From positions 20,792,757 through 20,856,756 of the forward strand of contig LS997563.1 of the NCBI GenBank assembly GCA_000469685.2: a stretch of 64,000 nucleotides of DNA, written 5' to 3'. Below are positions 10,432 to 21,386 of this stretch, piece after piece; within the stretch, counting starts at the first letter, position 1; the number at the start of each line of letters is the position of its first letter. Under the pieces are notes generated by a model. The model saw nothing but the letters and a program-made list of their open reading frames with translations, did not search any database and was not told the DNA's origin. The translations under genes and the position numbers were made by a program. This DNA comes from Haemonchus contortus (taxonomy: Eukaryota > Nematoda > Chromadorea > Rhabditida > Trichostrongylidae).

Positions 10432-10800
10432 GAAAATTTCGGATCAACTGAAGAACTAATTATCCCTTCAACCACTATACTCAAATGCTCTTTCTGGGAG
10501 CATTTACAGTCAACACAATAAGTTCTGTCTAAGCCACCATTTTCAATGGGCATGGGGGTGTTCCGAAAATCGTATGTTTGTACATATGTTGTACATACCG
10601 TCCGAAATTTTTACTCGAACTCAACTGATAATCCTTTCAACCGCTCTACCCGAATGCTCTTTCTGGAGCATCCACAGTCAACACAATTAGTTATGAACCA
10701 ATCAGTTGGTAAGAATCAACATTTTCAATGGGCATTTACCTGGGGGTGTTCCGAAAATCGTATGTTTGATGTACATACCGTTCCGAAATTTCCGTTAGAA
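10432..10800. repeat. two-copy tandem repeat in the left arm
   Basis: Two units of about 185 bp, each with 'aatgctctttctgg', 'cagtcaacacaa', 'tttcaatgggcat' and 'ggggtgttccgaaaatcg'. The mirror block is at about 12290-12660. Open frames of 92 codons across them are not supported as genes. Confidence 0.6.
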
Positions 10801-11389
10801 CTCAGTAGTCAGGTTTACCGATAATCTGTTCCTTGCTGAAAGATTACCAAAATCTGCATTCATGAATGCTATCGCGTTTTCTTTTCATTCAGATGTCAGT
10901 TCCAACAAAACTAATTCAACCACCAAAATATTGAAATCAGCAGGATGGGTAATGGCCTCTTGATAGTGGTGTTATCAACAGTCGAGAACAATAATAAAAA
11001 CCATCAAAATTTGTTTCCGGTATGTTGGTGTATGATATGATAGATGATGAGTATGATGAGTGATAGAGAAAGCGCTGTGGAGCTAACAAAGAAAAGAGCG
11101 GTCCTGAGATCCTCAGTTGATGATACTTCTCTTTACAGAAATGCTGGAGCGGGTAAGGGCAGTACGTAATGGAACTCAATATGTTATGTCGCTTACGCAG
11201 CGATAAATAAATTGAACATGACGGGTCAGCCGATCGCTTCAACTTTGCCTTAGGGGTGAGGGGGATTTTTACTGCGGGTTATTAGAGTGAAATACTGAAA
11301 TGAGAAGGGCGGTGAATGAAGCAAGAAAAAATGAAAACAATGAATGGGTTAGCCTTGTACACTGTCAGTTAGAAGTCCCAGGGTCGCAT

Positions 11390-11530
11390 TACTGGCTGGC
11401 TTCACTGTATACTCACCACATTCCGCAGAACTCACTCCACTCCATTAACCTACCCATCCATTTACTGCTTTATATGTAAAGAGGGAAATGTTAGAGTTTC
11501 ATTGAGAGAATGGGTTTTCCATATCACTAC
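11390..11530 (-). repeat. dispersed repeat K (left of palindrome centre)
   Basis: Contains 'ccattaacctacccatcca', 'ctgctttatatgtaaag' and 'ttccatatcactac'. Related copies lie at 11561-11700 (mirror), 27531-27770, 28440-28665 and 39895-41345 (split by a mariner). Some copies also carry a 'gaccgacaaacc' type microsatellite. The palindrome is two K copies head to head at its centre. Confidence 0.6.
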
Positions 11531-11534
11531 CTTA

Positions 11535-11556
11535 ATCGTAATCATAATCGTAATCA
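11535..11556. other. palindrome centre (loop)
   Basis: Unpaired 22-bp centre made of alternating 'atcgtaatcata'-like units between the perfect pairs 11521-11534 and 11557-11570. The surrounding sequence is repeat K, so the symmetry axis lies inside an AT-rich tract of K. Confidence 0.85.
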
Positions 11557-12988
11557 TAAGGTAGTGATATGGAAAACCCATTCTCTCAATGAAACTCTAA
11601 CATTTCCCTCTTTACATATAAAGCAGTAAATGGATGGGTAGGTTAATGGAGTGGAGTGAGTTCTGCGGAATGTGGTGAGTATACAGTGAAGCCAGCCAGT
11701 AATGCGACCCTGGGACTTCTAACTGACAGTGTACAAGGCTAACCCATTCATTGTTTTCATTTTTTCTTGCTTCATTCACCGCCCTTCTCATTTCAGTATT
11801 TCACTCTAATAACCCGCAGTAAAAATCCCCCTCACCCCTAAGGCAAAGTTGAAGCGATCGGCTGACCCGTCATGTTCAATTTATTTATCGCTGCGTAAGC
11901 GACATAACATATTGAGTTCCATTACGTACTGCCCTTACCCGCTCCAGCATTTCTGTAAAGAGAAGTATCATCAACTGAGGATCTCAGGACCGCTCTTTTC
12001 TTTGTTAGCTCCACAGCGCTTTCTCTATCACTCATCATACTCATCATCTATCATATCATACACCAACATACCGGAAACAAATTTTGATGGTTTTTATTAT
12101 TGTTCTCGACTGTTGATAACACCACTATCAAGAGGCCATTACCCATCCTGCTGATTTCAATATTTTGGTGGTTGAATTAGTTTTGTTGGAACTGACATCT
12201 GAATGAAAAGAAAACGCGATAGCATTCATGAATGCAGATTTTGGTAATCTTTCAGCAAGGAACAGATTATCGGTAAACCTGACTACTGAGTTCTAACGGA
12301 AATTTCGGAACGGTATGTACATCAAACATACGATTTTCGGAACACCCCCAGGTAAATGCCCATTGAAAATGTTGATTCTTACCAACTGATTGGTTCATAA
12401 CTAATTGTGTTGACTGTGGATGCTCCAGAAAGAGCATTCGGGTAGAGCGGTTGAAAGGATTATCAGTTGAGTTCGAGTAAAAATTTCGGACGGTATGTAC
12501 AACATATGTACAAACATACGATTTTCGGAACACCCCCATGCCCATTGAAAATGGTGGCTTAGACAGAACTTATTGTGTTGACTGTAAATGCTCCCAGAAA
12601 GAGCATTTGAGTATAGTGGTTGAAGGGATAATTAGTTCTTCAGTTGATCCGAAATTTTCAAGTGGTATGCCTCACGTGAATATCCCTAACGACCATCGAT
12701 GAATAATATCCGGTTATATACGTGAATATCCGGTTCATACTGAATTATAACTTCTCATGTTAAACGGAGGTTTCAACGAAATACGCGTCGCATAATTATT
12801 ATGAACTTGATGCCATTATGCTTCTGTAAGGCATTCAAGGCTGTAAGGCTATTTTTGTTGGCAAGATGAAGTAATGGATTTATCTTTGTTGTGAAGCAAT
12901 TTCGACCTTCTCACTAGGTCTGACTTTTTTTGTGGGTCAAAATTTTTGTAATGTATGAACAGTGGTCACAAAGATTCTTAGTCCTTAG

Positions 12989-12990
<2 letters not shown>

Positions 12991-13020
<30 letters not shown>
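12991..13020. repeat. (TA)n microsatellite
   Basis: TA tract flanking the right-arm mariner. Confidence 0.85.
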
Positions 13021-13022
<2 letters not shown>

Positions 13023-14293
13023 TCCGGCAAATCACACGTCGCTTGCTAACCTGGAAATCCCCGTTTCAGCTGTGCCATATATGCTCTGGATAAAGCATGT
13101 CAGTCATGCCTTATACCCGAATTATTGCGACTGTCGATCAAAGTACCTCGGTGAAATGCGACCATCTCCTCACCGTGCCACAATCGCACATCTCGTGGAC
13201 GAAGGATGTTCCGCTGCGGAGATCGCAAGAAGGCTGCACATTAACGACAGAACGGTCAGAACAATTGTGGCCCAGTACAGGGAGCGTGGACACCATCTAC
13301 CACTTCCAAAATCAGGGCGTCCAAGAACTATCAATGTTCCTCGGATTCGGAAGGTGATCAAGAAGAGGATCTCACGCAACGATGAAGTCAGCATGAACAA
13401 AATTGCTTCGGATTTGCATATCTCGCGAAGAAGTGTTCAAAACATTGTGAAATGTGAGCTAGATTTTCACAGTTACCGCTTCTTTCGAGGCCAGATGCTC
13501 AGCGAAGCAGCAAAGAAGAACAGACTGGAAAAATGTCAGAAGCTTCTGGCAGTCCGTGCGGGCCGCCTTTCGGACATCGTGTGGACAGACGAGAAAATTT
13601 TCACGGTCGAGGTCGCGCACAACAGCCAAAACCAGCGGCAGTTGCTACCTCGGGCAGAGAAAAACTCCAGAAAACGACGAGTGAAAACCAGGAGCCTGTT
13701 CCCGAAGTCGGTGATGGTATGGGCCGGAATAACATCAGAAGGCAAAACACCTCTCGTTTTTGTTGATAAAAACATCAAAATCAACTCCGAAACTTACCAG
13801 AATGTTATTTTAAGGGACACACGATTGCCATGGGCCCGAAATCACTTCGGAGAAAGGAACTTTGTTTTGCAACAGGACTGGGCATCAGCACATGGGTCGA
13901 AATCCACGATTTCCTTCTGCCGACATCATTTTCCTGGATTCTGGGACAAAGACATGTGGCCATCTAACTCCCCAGACCTCAATCCAATGGACTACTCAGT
14001 TTGGAGCTATCTGCAGCAGAAAGTGTCTTCTTCACCCCACCGCAGTTTGGACAGTCTAAAAGCAGCTTCTCAGATGGAGTGGCAGAAAATTGATGTCGAC
14101 TACTTGCGGCCCACCGTGGAAGCCTTTACGAAAAGATTGGAAGCTTGTATTCTGGCCAGGGGCGATCATTTCGAACAATACCTCGAATAAATGTTCCTTT
14201 ATTTTAGTTGTACCATTTAATGAAAATTCTTGTAGAAATGTATGATATTTCTTTTTTTACATGCGAATAAATACCGGACCATACTTTGTAGCC

Positions 14294-14298
<5 letters not shown>
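13021..14298 (+). mobile_element. mariner element, DD37D type (right arm)
   Basis: Mirror copy of the element at 8793-10070, again between (TA)n tracts. Because the same insertion sits at the same place in both arms, the arm duplication (or later homogenisation) came after this mariner inserted. Confidence 0.8.
13072..14190 (+). CDS. mariner transposase, DD37D type
   Basis: This intact 372-aa frame is nearly identical to the one on the minus strand at 8901-10019. It differs at residue about 66 (Thr in 'RTVRTIVAQ', Arg in the other) and about 88 (Ile in 'RTINVP', Val in the other). Both helix-turn-helix segments, the GRPR linker and the three catalytic Asp residues (DD37D spacing) are retained. 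With the left-arm gene it forms a convergent-to-centre, mirror-image pair about 3 kb apart. It could encode active enzyme if transcribed; nothing shows expression. Confidence 0.88.
   Translation: MPYMLWIKHVSHALYPNYCDCRSKYLGEMRPSPHRATIAHLVDEGCSAAEIARRLHINDRTVRTIVAQYRERGHHLPLPKSGRPRTINVPRIRKVIKKRISRNDEVSMNKIASDLHISRRSVQNIVKCELDFHSYRFFRGQMLSEAAKKNRLEKCQKLLAVRAGRLSDIVWTDEKIFTVEVAHNSQNQRQLLPRAEKNSRKRRVKTRSLFPKSVMVWAGITSEGKTPLVFVDKNIKINSETYQNVILRDTRLPWARNHFGERNFVLQQDWASAHGSKSTISFCRHHFPGFWDKDMWPSNSPDLNPMDYSVWSYLQQKVSSSPHRSLDSLKAASQMEWQKIDVDYLRPTVEAFTKRLEACILARGDHFEQYLE

Positions 14299-14351
<53 letters not shown>
14299..14351. repeat. (TA)n microsatellite
   Basis: Mirror of 8736-8792, slightly shorter. 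Confidence 0.9.
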
Positions 14352-14354
<3 letters not shown>

Positions 14355-14918
14355 GTGCCCAAAAAAAAGAGACATTTTCACTGCTCGGCTTGTACCATCA
14401 ATGTAATCAAACTTCATTAAATTTTGACTGCTTATCACCACCCGCAAAATCAACAACACATTGTACTCGATCACAGAATTCTTTAGTGGCCTTCCGCACG
14501 AACGAAATCGAAAGTTTTTACCACGCAAGTTTGATGCGTCGTCTGAGGTCGGCGAGATCGGCGACTCCTTGACCATCGCAGACAATCCTGTTAAGTTCTA
14601 CAGGAAGTCAGCGGTTCTTCAGATCCTAAGCGACAATGCTCAGGAATCTGTCTGTGAGCGAATCGATTGAGAGAGTTGCGTATCTGCTTGTTGCCGACCG
14701 ATATCCCGTAAGTCGTCTTGAGCGCGTCCGCAATGGCAGACGGCTCCATATTTTGATGCCGATATAGGAATCACACGAGTTCCTGCTTCCTTTCATAAAG
14801 CAACATTCTTAGTACGCTTTGCCCAATCACAGTCTTCTGCTGCTTCAATCGGTGCGACGTATTCCGCCCTGGATTTGACCCCATGCATAGTGTCTCTTTT
14901 TTGGGGCACCCCTCCCCT
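14349..14918. mobile_element. mariner-derived non-autonomous element (right arm)
   Basis: Mirror of 8168-8738, with the 'aggggtgccc' TIR starts next to TA tracts. Confidence 0.5.
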
Positions 14919-16129
14919 ATGTATATATATATATATATGTATATATATATGTTTATATCGAGTTGTGCGGAAAGTTTCCGCCGATTTTCGACACCCCGGG
15001 CTTATCAACTGATGTACAAGAATCAAGAACCTTCACTCATAGAATTGTATATTTTCTGGGAGGGTAAGCTCCCTCTATATTTAGTTTCAGGTTCTGTTAA
15101 AATTCCTCGAAGTCTATCTGTACAGGACTCTTGTAAAATTTGAGGATCACCGCATGCAATTGCGGCGCCTGATGCTTTTCTCCGACCGCAAAGGCAAAAT
15201 TTGGCTTATGCCGCGAGCAAGATTTGGTACGTTTGAATAGACATGCTCTAGGGGAAGGTACAGTACCCGAACTATTTGCGGAATATGAACACGGTGAATT
15301 CACCTTTAAAAAGTCGGCAACACTCAGGAGATCCATAACCAGTCGAAAACGACCAAATCAAAATATTAGCGAATCGGCGAATCACTGCTCGTGGACTAGG
15401 AGGAAAACAATGTTTCGAAATCAAATATACATGATCATTTACTGGAACTTGGTTTTGTAAAACGCCTTGACATCAATGTGATGGACCAACCTCCATGTGC
15501 GATTCGTTGCTGAAACGATATGTGTGTATGTGTATATATTAGGTTGCCCGAAAAATCTCCGCCGATTTTCGATACCCCTGGTTTATCTACTGTTGTACAA
15601 AAGATCAAGAACCTAAACTCATAAAATCTTATATTTTCTGAAAGGGCCTCTATATTCCTGTTCAGGTCCTGTAAACATTCTCAATGTCTGTATAGGACTC
15701 GTGTGAAATTTAAGGATCATAGCGTGACGTTTTTCCTCTACCGCAAGGGCAAGAATGTGGTTGGAACCGCGAGAAAGATCTGGTACCCTTGAATAGGCAT
15801 GCTCTAAGGATATCCTACTTTATATAATTTGCTAAGTGTGTCTGTTGGTTTGCCGCTGTGTTAATCTGTGTGTGAGTGTTGGTGTGTGTGTCTGACAGGA
15901 AATTCATAACTCCTGTCCCGTGGACCTAGAGCGTTCAAATTTGGTAGGATCGCACTTTTTCTTATTACCAGTGGAACCTCAGCATTCTAATAGGTGATGC
16001 AGGATATGACGGGATCGTAGGTACTCGGTGACAGGAACTGATGATAACTGATAAGAGAAGATGAAGGACCTTAGAGAGGCCACCTACCGATGAAACCCTG
16101 ACTTCTTCGGTAACTACGATGTAGCTTTG

Positions 16130-17830
16130 ACCGTTCGGGACGTTTCATTCGATAAGACAGGATGGTAGAGCACGGTGGCAAAAGTGAGTGACATGTGCAG
16201 TGATAGGGACCCATTAGGGCAATAGGATAAGCAGATAAGAATCTTGTTCATTTCTTACTATCAGACTGCGACCGCTACACAGCAAGGTTTGTGATTTGAT
16301 GAAGGATCCTCTTAGCTCGATGTCATTCGCTACAAAACTTATCCGACCGTCTGTAATTCGAAATTCTCAACTAATGATATCTCTGTGAATAAAAGGGTCT
16401 ATTGATAAAGAGCATCTGATAACGGTGCTATCATCGCTCGGAACATCACAGCATCATTTTTGATTGTCCAACAGTTGGATTTTTGACGGTTATTTATTTC
16501 TAAAGGGCGGAGGTGGGGTAGTGGCAAGTGGCGCACTATCTCACATGCACGGTCAGGGGTTCGAATCCCGGATCGATGCCCGCCTAGGTCAACCAAGCCT
16601 TCCATCCCTCCGGGGTCGGTCAGTTGGTACCAGACTCGTTTGAGAGATCAAAAGCACTGACTTGTACATCGGCTGGCCACCGCAAGTCATTGTATAGGCC
16701 GCATATGCACTCATTACGCCGCTATGATTCCGAATGGAAGTCGAGTGCGGGGGCGCGTCCTTCAGACGGGATTGATTAACGCCAAGAACTTTATCCTTTA
16801 TCTTTTATTTATTTCTAATAAGGAGAGGAAAAGTTCGAGACTTCCAATCAAAGGCGTGAGTGCCAAGTTTAATTGAATACCATTTGCACTGCCCTGTTAA
16901 ATCTGTATCAAACTTCGTGTGCATTTGTTTGAAGAAAGGGGTGGAGAGTTAGACTTATTACAACATAACCGAAGAAGGGAGGGGGAGCTTTCTATTTCTG
17001 TTGTGTCAAAGGAGGATTTCGAGCTACGTTTCAGTATCATACTCTCACTCAGCTAAACAGCGAAAAAACTAAAACTCAGCTGAACAGCGGAAAAAAACTT
17101 AAAAATTATGAACTTTGAAGAAGGGAAAAAATTCTCAGTTCAACATTTTTTGGTATAGGGTGTTCGACACAAGGAGAGGAAGAGCCTGGCGTCAGCCGGG
17201 CCATCCGACTGCTTAGATCTTAACGGCCTTGGTATTCACAATTAAACGTTGACTCTCTGACACACATCATTCAATAACACGGGATGGTAGAGTAGGCCGA
17301 CAAAAGCGTGTGGTAAGTGCAGTGATAGGATACCATTGACCGCACGACGGTAGGAATATGAAAATTTTGTTCGTTTCTTGCAATTAGGTCGCGACCGCTA
17401 CCCAGCAAGGTATGTGGCTCAATAAAATATCCTCTTTGTCATCTGCGGTAAAACTCATTATTTGCTGTGAAACTTAACCTACCGCCAGTCATCTGGATTC
17501 TCATCTGATGATACCTACAAAAGAAAAAGGTCCATTGATAGCAACATATGATAATGGCGGTATCATCACTAGAAATACTTGTAGGTACAGCCCGAGATTT
17601 TGGTTGCCTGGCGGTTGAATCTTCAATGGGTACTTGATTTTAAGAAAAAGAGCAAAAGATTGAGAATTGGAATCAAAGGCGTAAGCGTTGACTTACACTG
17701 AGCACCATTTGCCCTGCCCTGCTAGTCCTGTGCCAATTTCCGTGTACAGGAAAATAACATTTGTTTTGAAGAACAAATGGGGAATTAACGATTACAAAAA
17801 AAAGAGGAGGGAAGCAAGATTATCAGAGGT
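16130..17830 (+). repeat. repeat B, two tandem diverged copies
   Basis: About 16130-17160 and about 17270-17830 share 'gcgaccgctac(a/c)cagcaaggt', 'ggtc(t/c)attgata', 'aatcaaaggcgt(g/a)ag' and 'tttgaagaa'. Other diverged copies lie at 6745-6960 (minus), about 27300-27530 and 28145-28440. The SINE at 16505-16806 interrupts the first copy. Confidence 0.5.
16505..16806 (+). mobile_element. tRNA-derived SINE
   Basis: The head contains an A-box-like 'ggtggggtagtggcaagtgg' (16509-16528) and a perfect B box GGTTCGAATCC (about 16558-16568), spaced as in a tRNA. A tRNA-unrelated body follows, then a pyrimidine-rich tail (ctttatcctttatctttt). These are Pol III promoter elements, so it would be transcribed on the plus strand. 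It is inserted in repeat B. No target-site duplication was confirmed by eye. Confidence 0.7.
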
Positions 17831-18030
17831 CGAATGAACTTCGCCAAGACGAAGTGAAACTCCCATCTTTTTATATTTCAGTAAACTTAATCGGTCCCTA
17901 TCACTGCACTATGAACTTCGTCGAATTGAACCTATTAAGAAGTCAAGGTTATACTGTGAAACAAACAATGATGTTAAGGTTCAAAAACTCTCTAAGGTCT
18001 CTTCTCTCGTCAGTGTTCCCATCCTGCCGT

Positions 18031-18295
18031 CAATATTCGCACTCTGCCACCTCTACTCCTACTAATTTTGAGCTCTTCAAGTGCACGGGAACAGGAGTTA
18101 TGCATTTCCACTCTGACTCCGCCCCCTGTAGACGGAGCACGCTCCTGCCACCCGCCATAAGTGTTAACATCCTTCCGCCTATACTCCTACCGAGTGGGAT
18201 GGCTTTAGGTCCACGGGGATAGAAGTTATGGCTTTCCGGTCATACACATACATACACACACTAATAAACACACTTGCGCGTTATAGGTAGTAGGA
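18031..18295 (+). repeat. dispersed repeat with 'acaggagttatg' and A/C-rich tail
   Basis: Shares 'ctttaggtccacgggga', 'gaagttatg', an 'acacacatacata' run and the tail 'ttataggtagtaggataa' with 7143-7275 and 28850-29215. It begins just downstream of the last recognised nuclear-receptor exon and probably cut the gene. Confidence 0.5.
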
Positions 18296-18354
18296 TAACA
18301 CATTTATGATGCTCCATCGTAGCAATATATTTTGCTTAAGAGATAGATTATTAC

Positions 18355-18939
18355 CTCCAGAGAAAACCAAGATAGTTTTTAGAAGCGCATATTCCTCAGC
18401 AGTTATCCGAATTTCCTGGAAAACTGTGGCGACATTGGTATGAAGATACTCCACTAGATCTTGAAGGAACTCGTTGAACCTGGTTGGAAGTGAGATAGGG
18501 AAAAAATTCGTTAGAATGATAAGGAAGTAGCAATAAGTTATTTGAATGAGCTCACTCATTATCCTCTCTTTTTTGGGATAGTGAGTATTTGAATCCGTGT
18601 GGAAAAACAATCCCTTCATAGTTGTTCAGATATGCATTATAAACCAACATTAGTAGAACAACACCACAATAATTCGTACTGCAGACAGAAAGCTGAAAGG
18701 AGCATCCACCACTTCTTCTTTTCAGAAACCACAGAGCTTCTTAGAGTCACCAAAATGAATCATATTAAATTCTGACGGCAGATAAAAGTATTTCTTACCC
18801 GATCTCTCATTTCCAGAAGGCTCAGCTCCGGGATAACAGCAACGAAATCGGCAAAATGGGTGACAGAACGGCAATACCCTCGCTTGGGTACGTCCAGAAT
18901 GTTGTCTTGCACGAAAAATGGGTCCTCATTCCATCCAAT
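18355..18939 (-). CDS. nuclear hormone receptor, ligand-binding domain exons (partial)
   Basis: Three minus-strand exons join in frame: 18939-18799, 18692-18556 and 18479-18355. Acceptors are ttttctag, cctttcag and ccaaccag; donors are gtaaga, gtgagc and gtaata. Exon 1 has 'FADFVAVIPELSLLEMRDR', the helix 3-4 signature of nuclear-receptor ligand-binding domains. Exon 2 has 'LLMLVYNAYLNNYEG' then 'IVFPHG', the helix 5 and beta-turn region. Exon 3 has 'FNEFLQDLV' and 'ITAEEYALLKTILVFSG', helices 7-8. This pattern fits the expanded nematode supplementary receptors, ligand-regulated nuclear transcription factors. The terminal exon and zinc-finger exons were not convincingly found: a dispersed repeat starts within 60 bp of exon 3, and a Penelope-like element lies upstream. 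Either a fragment or a gene with distant exons. Confidence 0.7.
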
Positions 18940-20639
18940 CTAGAAAAGGAAACATCTTGCTCCCTTCTTTACTTCAATTTATATTTTCTAGGCGACTTCG
19001 AATTTATATTTTCTGAGCGTTCTACCGGTGTTCTTTCGCAGCAAATATGCGGTCTCTCGAGCACTTCTGAAAGTGAATTGTCCAGCGAATACTCAAATGG
19101 TGCCCGAGAGGAGTCGCTATTGTCGCATAACCTAAAATAGCGTAGTTGATCAGAGAGGGGTTTCCGAGGAACTAGGCCCCAGGTTCTGCGCTGTCCAGAT
19201 AGGCTAGTGTCTATCTGTCTAGCATGTTGTTCTACTACGATTGGGTCAAGTTTGAAGGGCGGTGCAAGGACCAAACATCCCCAAAAATGGGCTGGGGCTG
19301 AGGTAAAGAAGGAATTTGACTATGGAAATGAGGAGACCCACTCGTGAATCAACTCGACCTCATCATAACATAGAGGTCAGATATAAGTTTTCAGAAATCT
19401 ACATTTTCAGGAAGGTTCATGATGGAAGCCCAATCCATTACACCTTTCGCTTTGTCGGCTGTGGGACTTTGACGTTGGGAACGAAGAGATTGTGAATGGT
19501 TGTTTTAGGGAATGGATATTATATTACAAAAATGAGAAAGAGAATAGTACCCTCTCCAAAAATCTTGTTAATAGATTTGTTTAAATAAAGCAAGTGTTTT
19601 CGGTCAGTCTGACAGCGTAGCTTTGACACAGGAGTAAAACAGAACAAGTGCATGGCGATCTCACTGCCGAAACAACAACTGGCCAAATCGTTCTCATCTA
19701 CTGAGAACTAGCCTGATGTGTACGCAAGAAGCACTAAGCAATATGAGGCGAAGTGGGGGATGAAGATCTAAGAGATTTGCCGTCATTCAATCCAGCTTCG
19801 GGAAAGTTTCTCCTACATCATTTCCATACAGAATTGTACTGGTATACTGCTTATTGGGCTTATGCAATGACTCGGGCACAGAGGACGGAAATTCGACTGC
19901 GGAAAATGCGTATGTTTGCACCACTTGCCACTAACCTCTCCTTTAAGACAAAATGACCGGAGATACATGTCATTTTCTTAGAAACCTTATTCATATCACG
20001 TAAGCCATACAAATCAAAAGTGGAATTAAACATGAATTGGACCTCATAATCTGGAACGAAATACGTCTTCTGTAAATGAGATTACTCTCTCACTATAGTT
20101 GGAAAAAGATTCGAACTAAAAGTTTAGCGCACTCACCCCATACCACGGTAATCGTTGGAGATATACTTTCTTACCTTTCGATGTGAGATTCAAAATACGT
20201 TACACTGATCTGAGAGGGAAATTTTCTGCTTGGTTCAACTACATTTCATTATTTCATCAGTTTGTGTGGCACGGAAGTTTCGTGCTTCTCTTCTCTGTCC
20301 GATCTAACAAATCCAAGATGGAAGATGTGAAAAATGGGTCTTGAGTCTGAAAATTCGCCGAGCATCTAATCTCTCTACCTCTTCGAGGTATATCGCGCAG
20401 ATGTATAGCACGCATCCATCCGTAGCCCTACGGTATGAAATTCGATCACTGAAAACTCAAAATGCTCACCTCAGTGGTTCAAAAAATAACGAAGTAAACG
20501 CGAACTCGGATCCTTTTCGCCTTCTCCTCATGCCTAGGTTTTATTTTTTCAATGAAGAATGATAAACAGTTTACATAATGTTCAATACCGCTTTGCTGTA
20601 CAATTTTGTTTTGGTTGAAAACCTGAACCCCTGAAACCT
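18940..20639. other. no recognised gene
   Basis: An open minus frame (18969-19274, 101 codons, ending 'SENINSKSP') sits just upstream of the receptor exons. It could be its hinge region, but its only strong donor is in the wrong phase. A weaker donor (ccg|gtaga) would be in phase. The rest shows no domain or repeat I could identify. Confidence 0.4.
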
Positions 20640-20858
20640 GAAAATAGTTCGAAGCCTCTGATCTGCGACTTACTCAACCAAGCACCCAAACGCGCTAGGC
20701 TTGTTGCAACAACTTCCAGAAACTAAAACATGGAAAAGTTTCCCTCAAAAAGACCAACCTTAAGCGGTTCCACCAGCGCTGCGTCCCACTCTATATGAAC
20801 AACAAGGAATCAATGAGACACCATTGATGACCGTAAGATAAGAGTCATGCGGGTGATC

Positions 20859-21320
20859 TCATTGTTCACAAAAGGGAATGAACGACACCAGTTTACTTGT
20901 TATGGCCAAGCACTCATTTCGATTGTTCAAGCTTGGATTTTTCGAGCGAATATATAACGCTTCCAGTATCTTCCTGGCACCGATCTCATTCTCGTAGGCA
21001 AGGATTTTACATTCGATGTCGAAAATGTTCCCTCGATGTCCTTCTAGTCGGTGCTTCCCGAGTGGTGTTAGTAGACTTCCACTCCTTCTTCCTGCTGAAT
21101 GTTCTTTGACGCGTATGCCGAGCATCCTTCCCGTCTCACCAATGTATATTTCGTCACAAAGTGAACACTGAAGTTGATAAACTGTCCCTCGCTGTGTGCA
21201 ATCTCCTTCTTTTCCAAACGGACAAATGACGCAGTTACCCGTAGAACATGCACGGTCGTAAAGTCTATTGCAGATTAGTTGACGTTTGATATTGTCTCAT
21301 GGTAGGTTTATAAAGACATC
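20859..21320 (-). CDS. GIY-YIG endonuclease domain of a Penelope-like element (inverted partial copy)
   Basis: On the minus strand an uninterrupted frame reads 'RACSTGNCVICPF' (a Cys-rich linker), 'GTVYQLQCSLCDEIYIGET' and then 'GIRVKEH'. It contains the YIG and the conserved ETGR and arginine features of GIY-YIG nucleases, which nick target DNA for Penelope-like elements. The frame ends at 20859 after 'NECLAITSKL'. Only the 3' module of the element is present here. It is better preserved than the plus-strand copy, whose 'IDETGR' has lost the glycine. Confidence 0.7.
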
Positions 21321-21386
21321 ATCATCGGCCAAATCCGCGCATGCTATGCACTGCCTGATCTCTGCGCTTATGTCCGATATGACATT

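Larger units (their letters stand above)
6720..11534 (+). repeat. giant palindrome, left arm
   Basis: Pairs in reverse complement with 11557-16367. The paired sums shift only from 23087 (outer end) to 23091 (centre), so the net indel over about 4.8 kb is a few bases. Differences seen are different (TA)n lengths and scattered substitutions. The arm contains, from outside in, repeat B, two direct repeats of about 300 bp, a mariner-derived non-autonomous element, a mariner with an intact ORF, a tandem duplication and a repeat K end at the centre. Confidence 0.93.
11557..16367 (-). repeat. giant palindrome, right arm
   Basis: Mirror of 6720-11534. At its outer end the homology to the left arm stops at 16367, while the underlying repeat B continues rightward. 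The right arm therefore appears to be the untruncated one. Confidence 0.93.

Noticed and set aside
6720..16367. The giant palindrome as a purely technical foldback read (missed adapter)
   Set aside because: Not excluded, but arms differ by several substitutions that change two transposase residues and by (TA)n length; kept as a finding with the read-level test stated.
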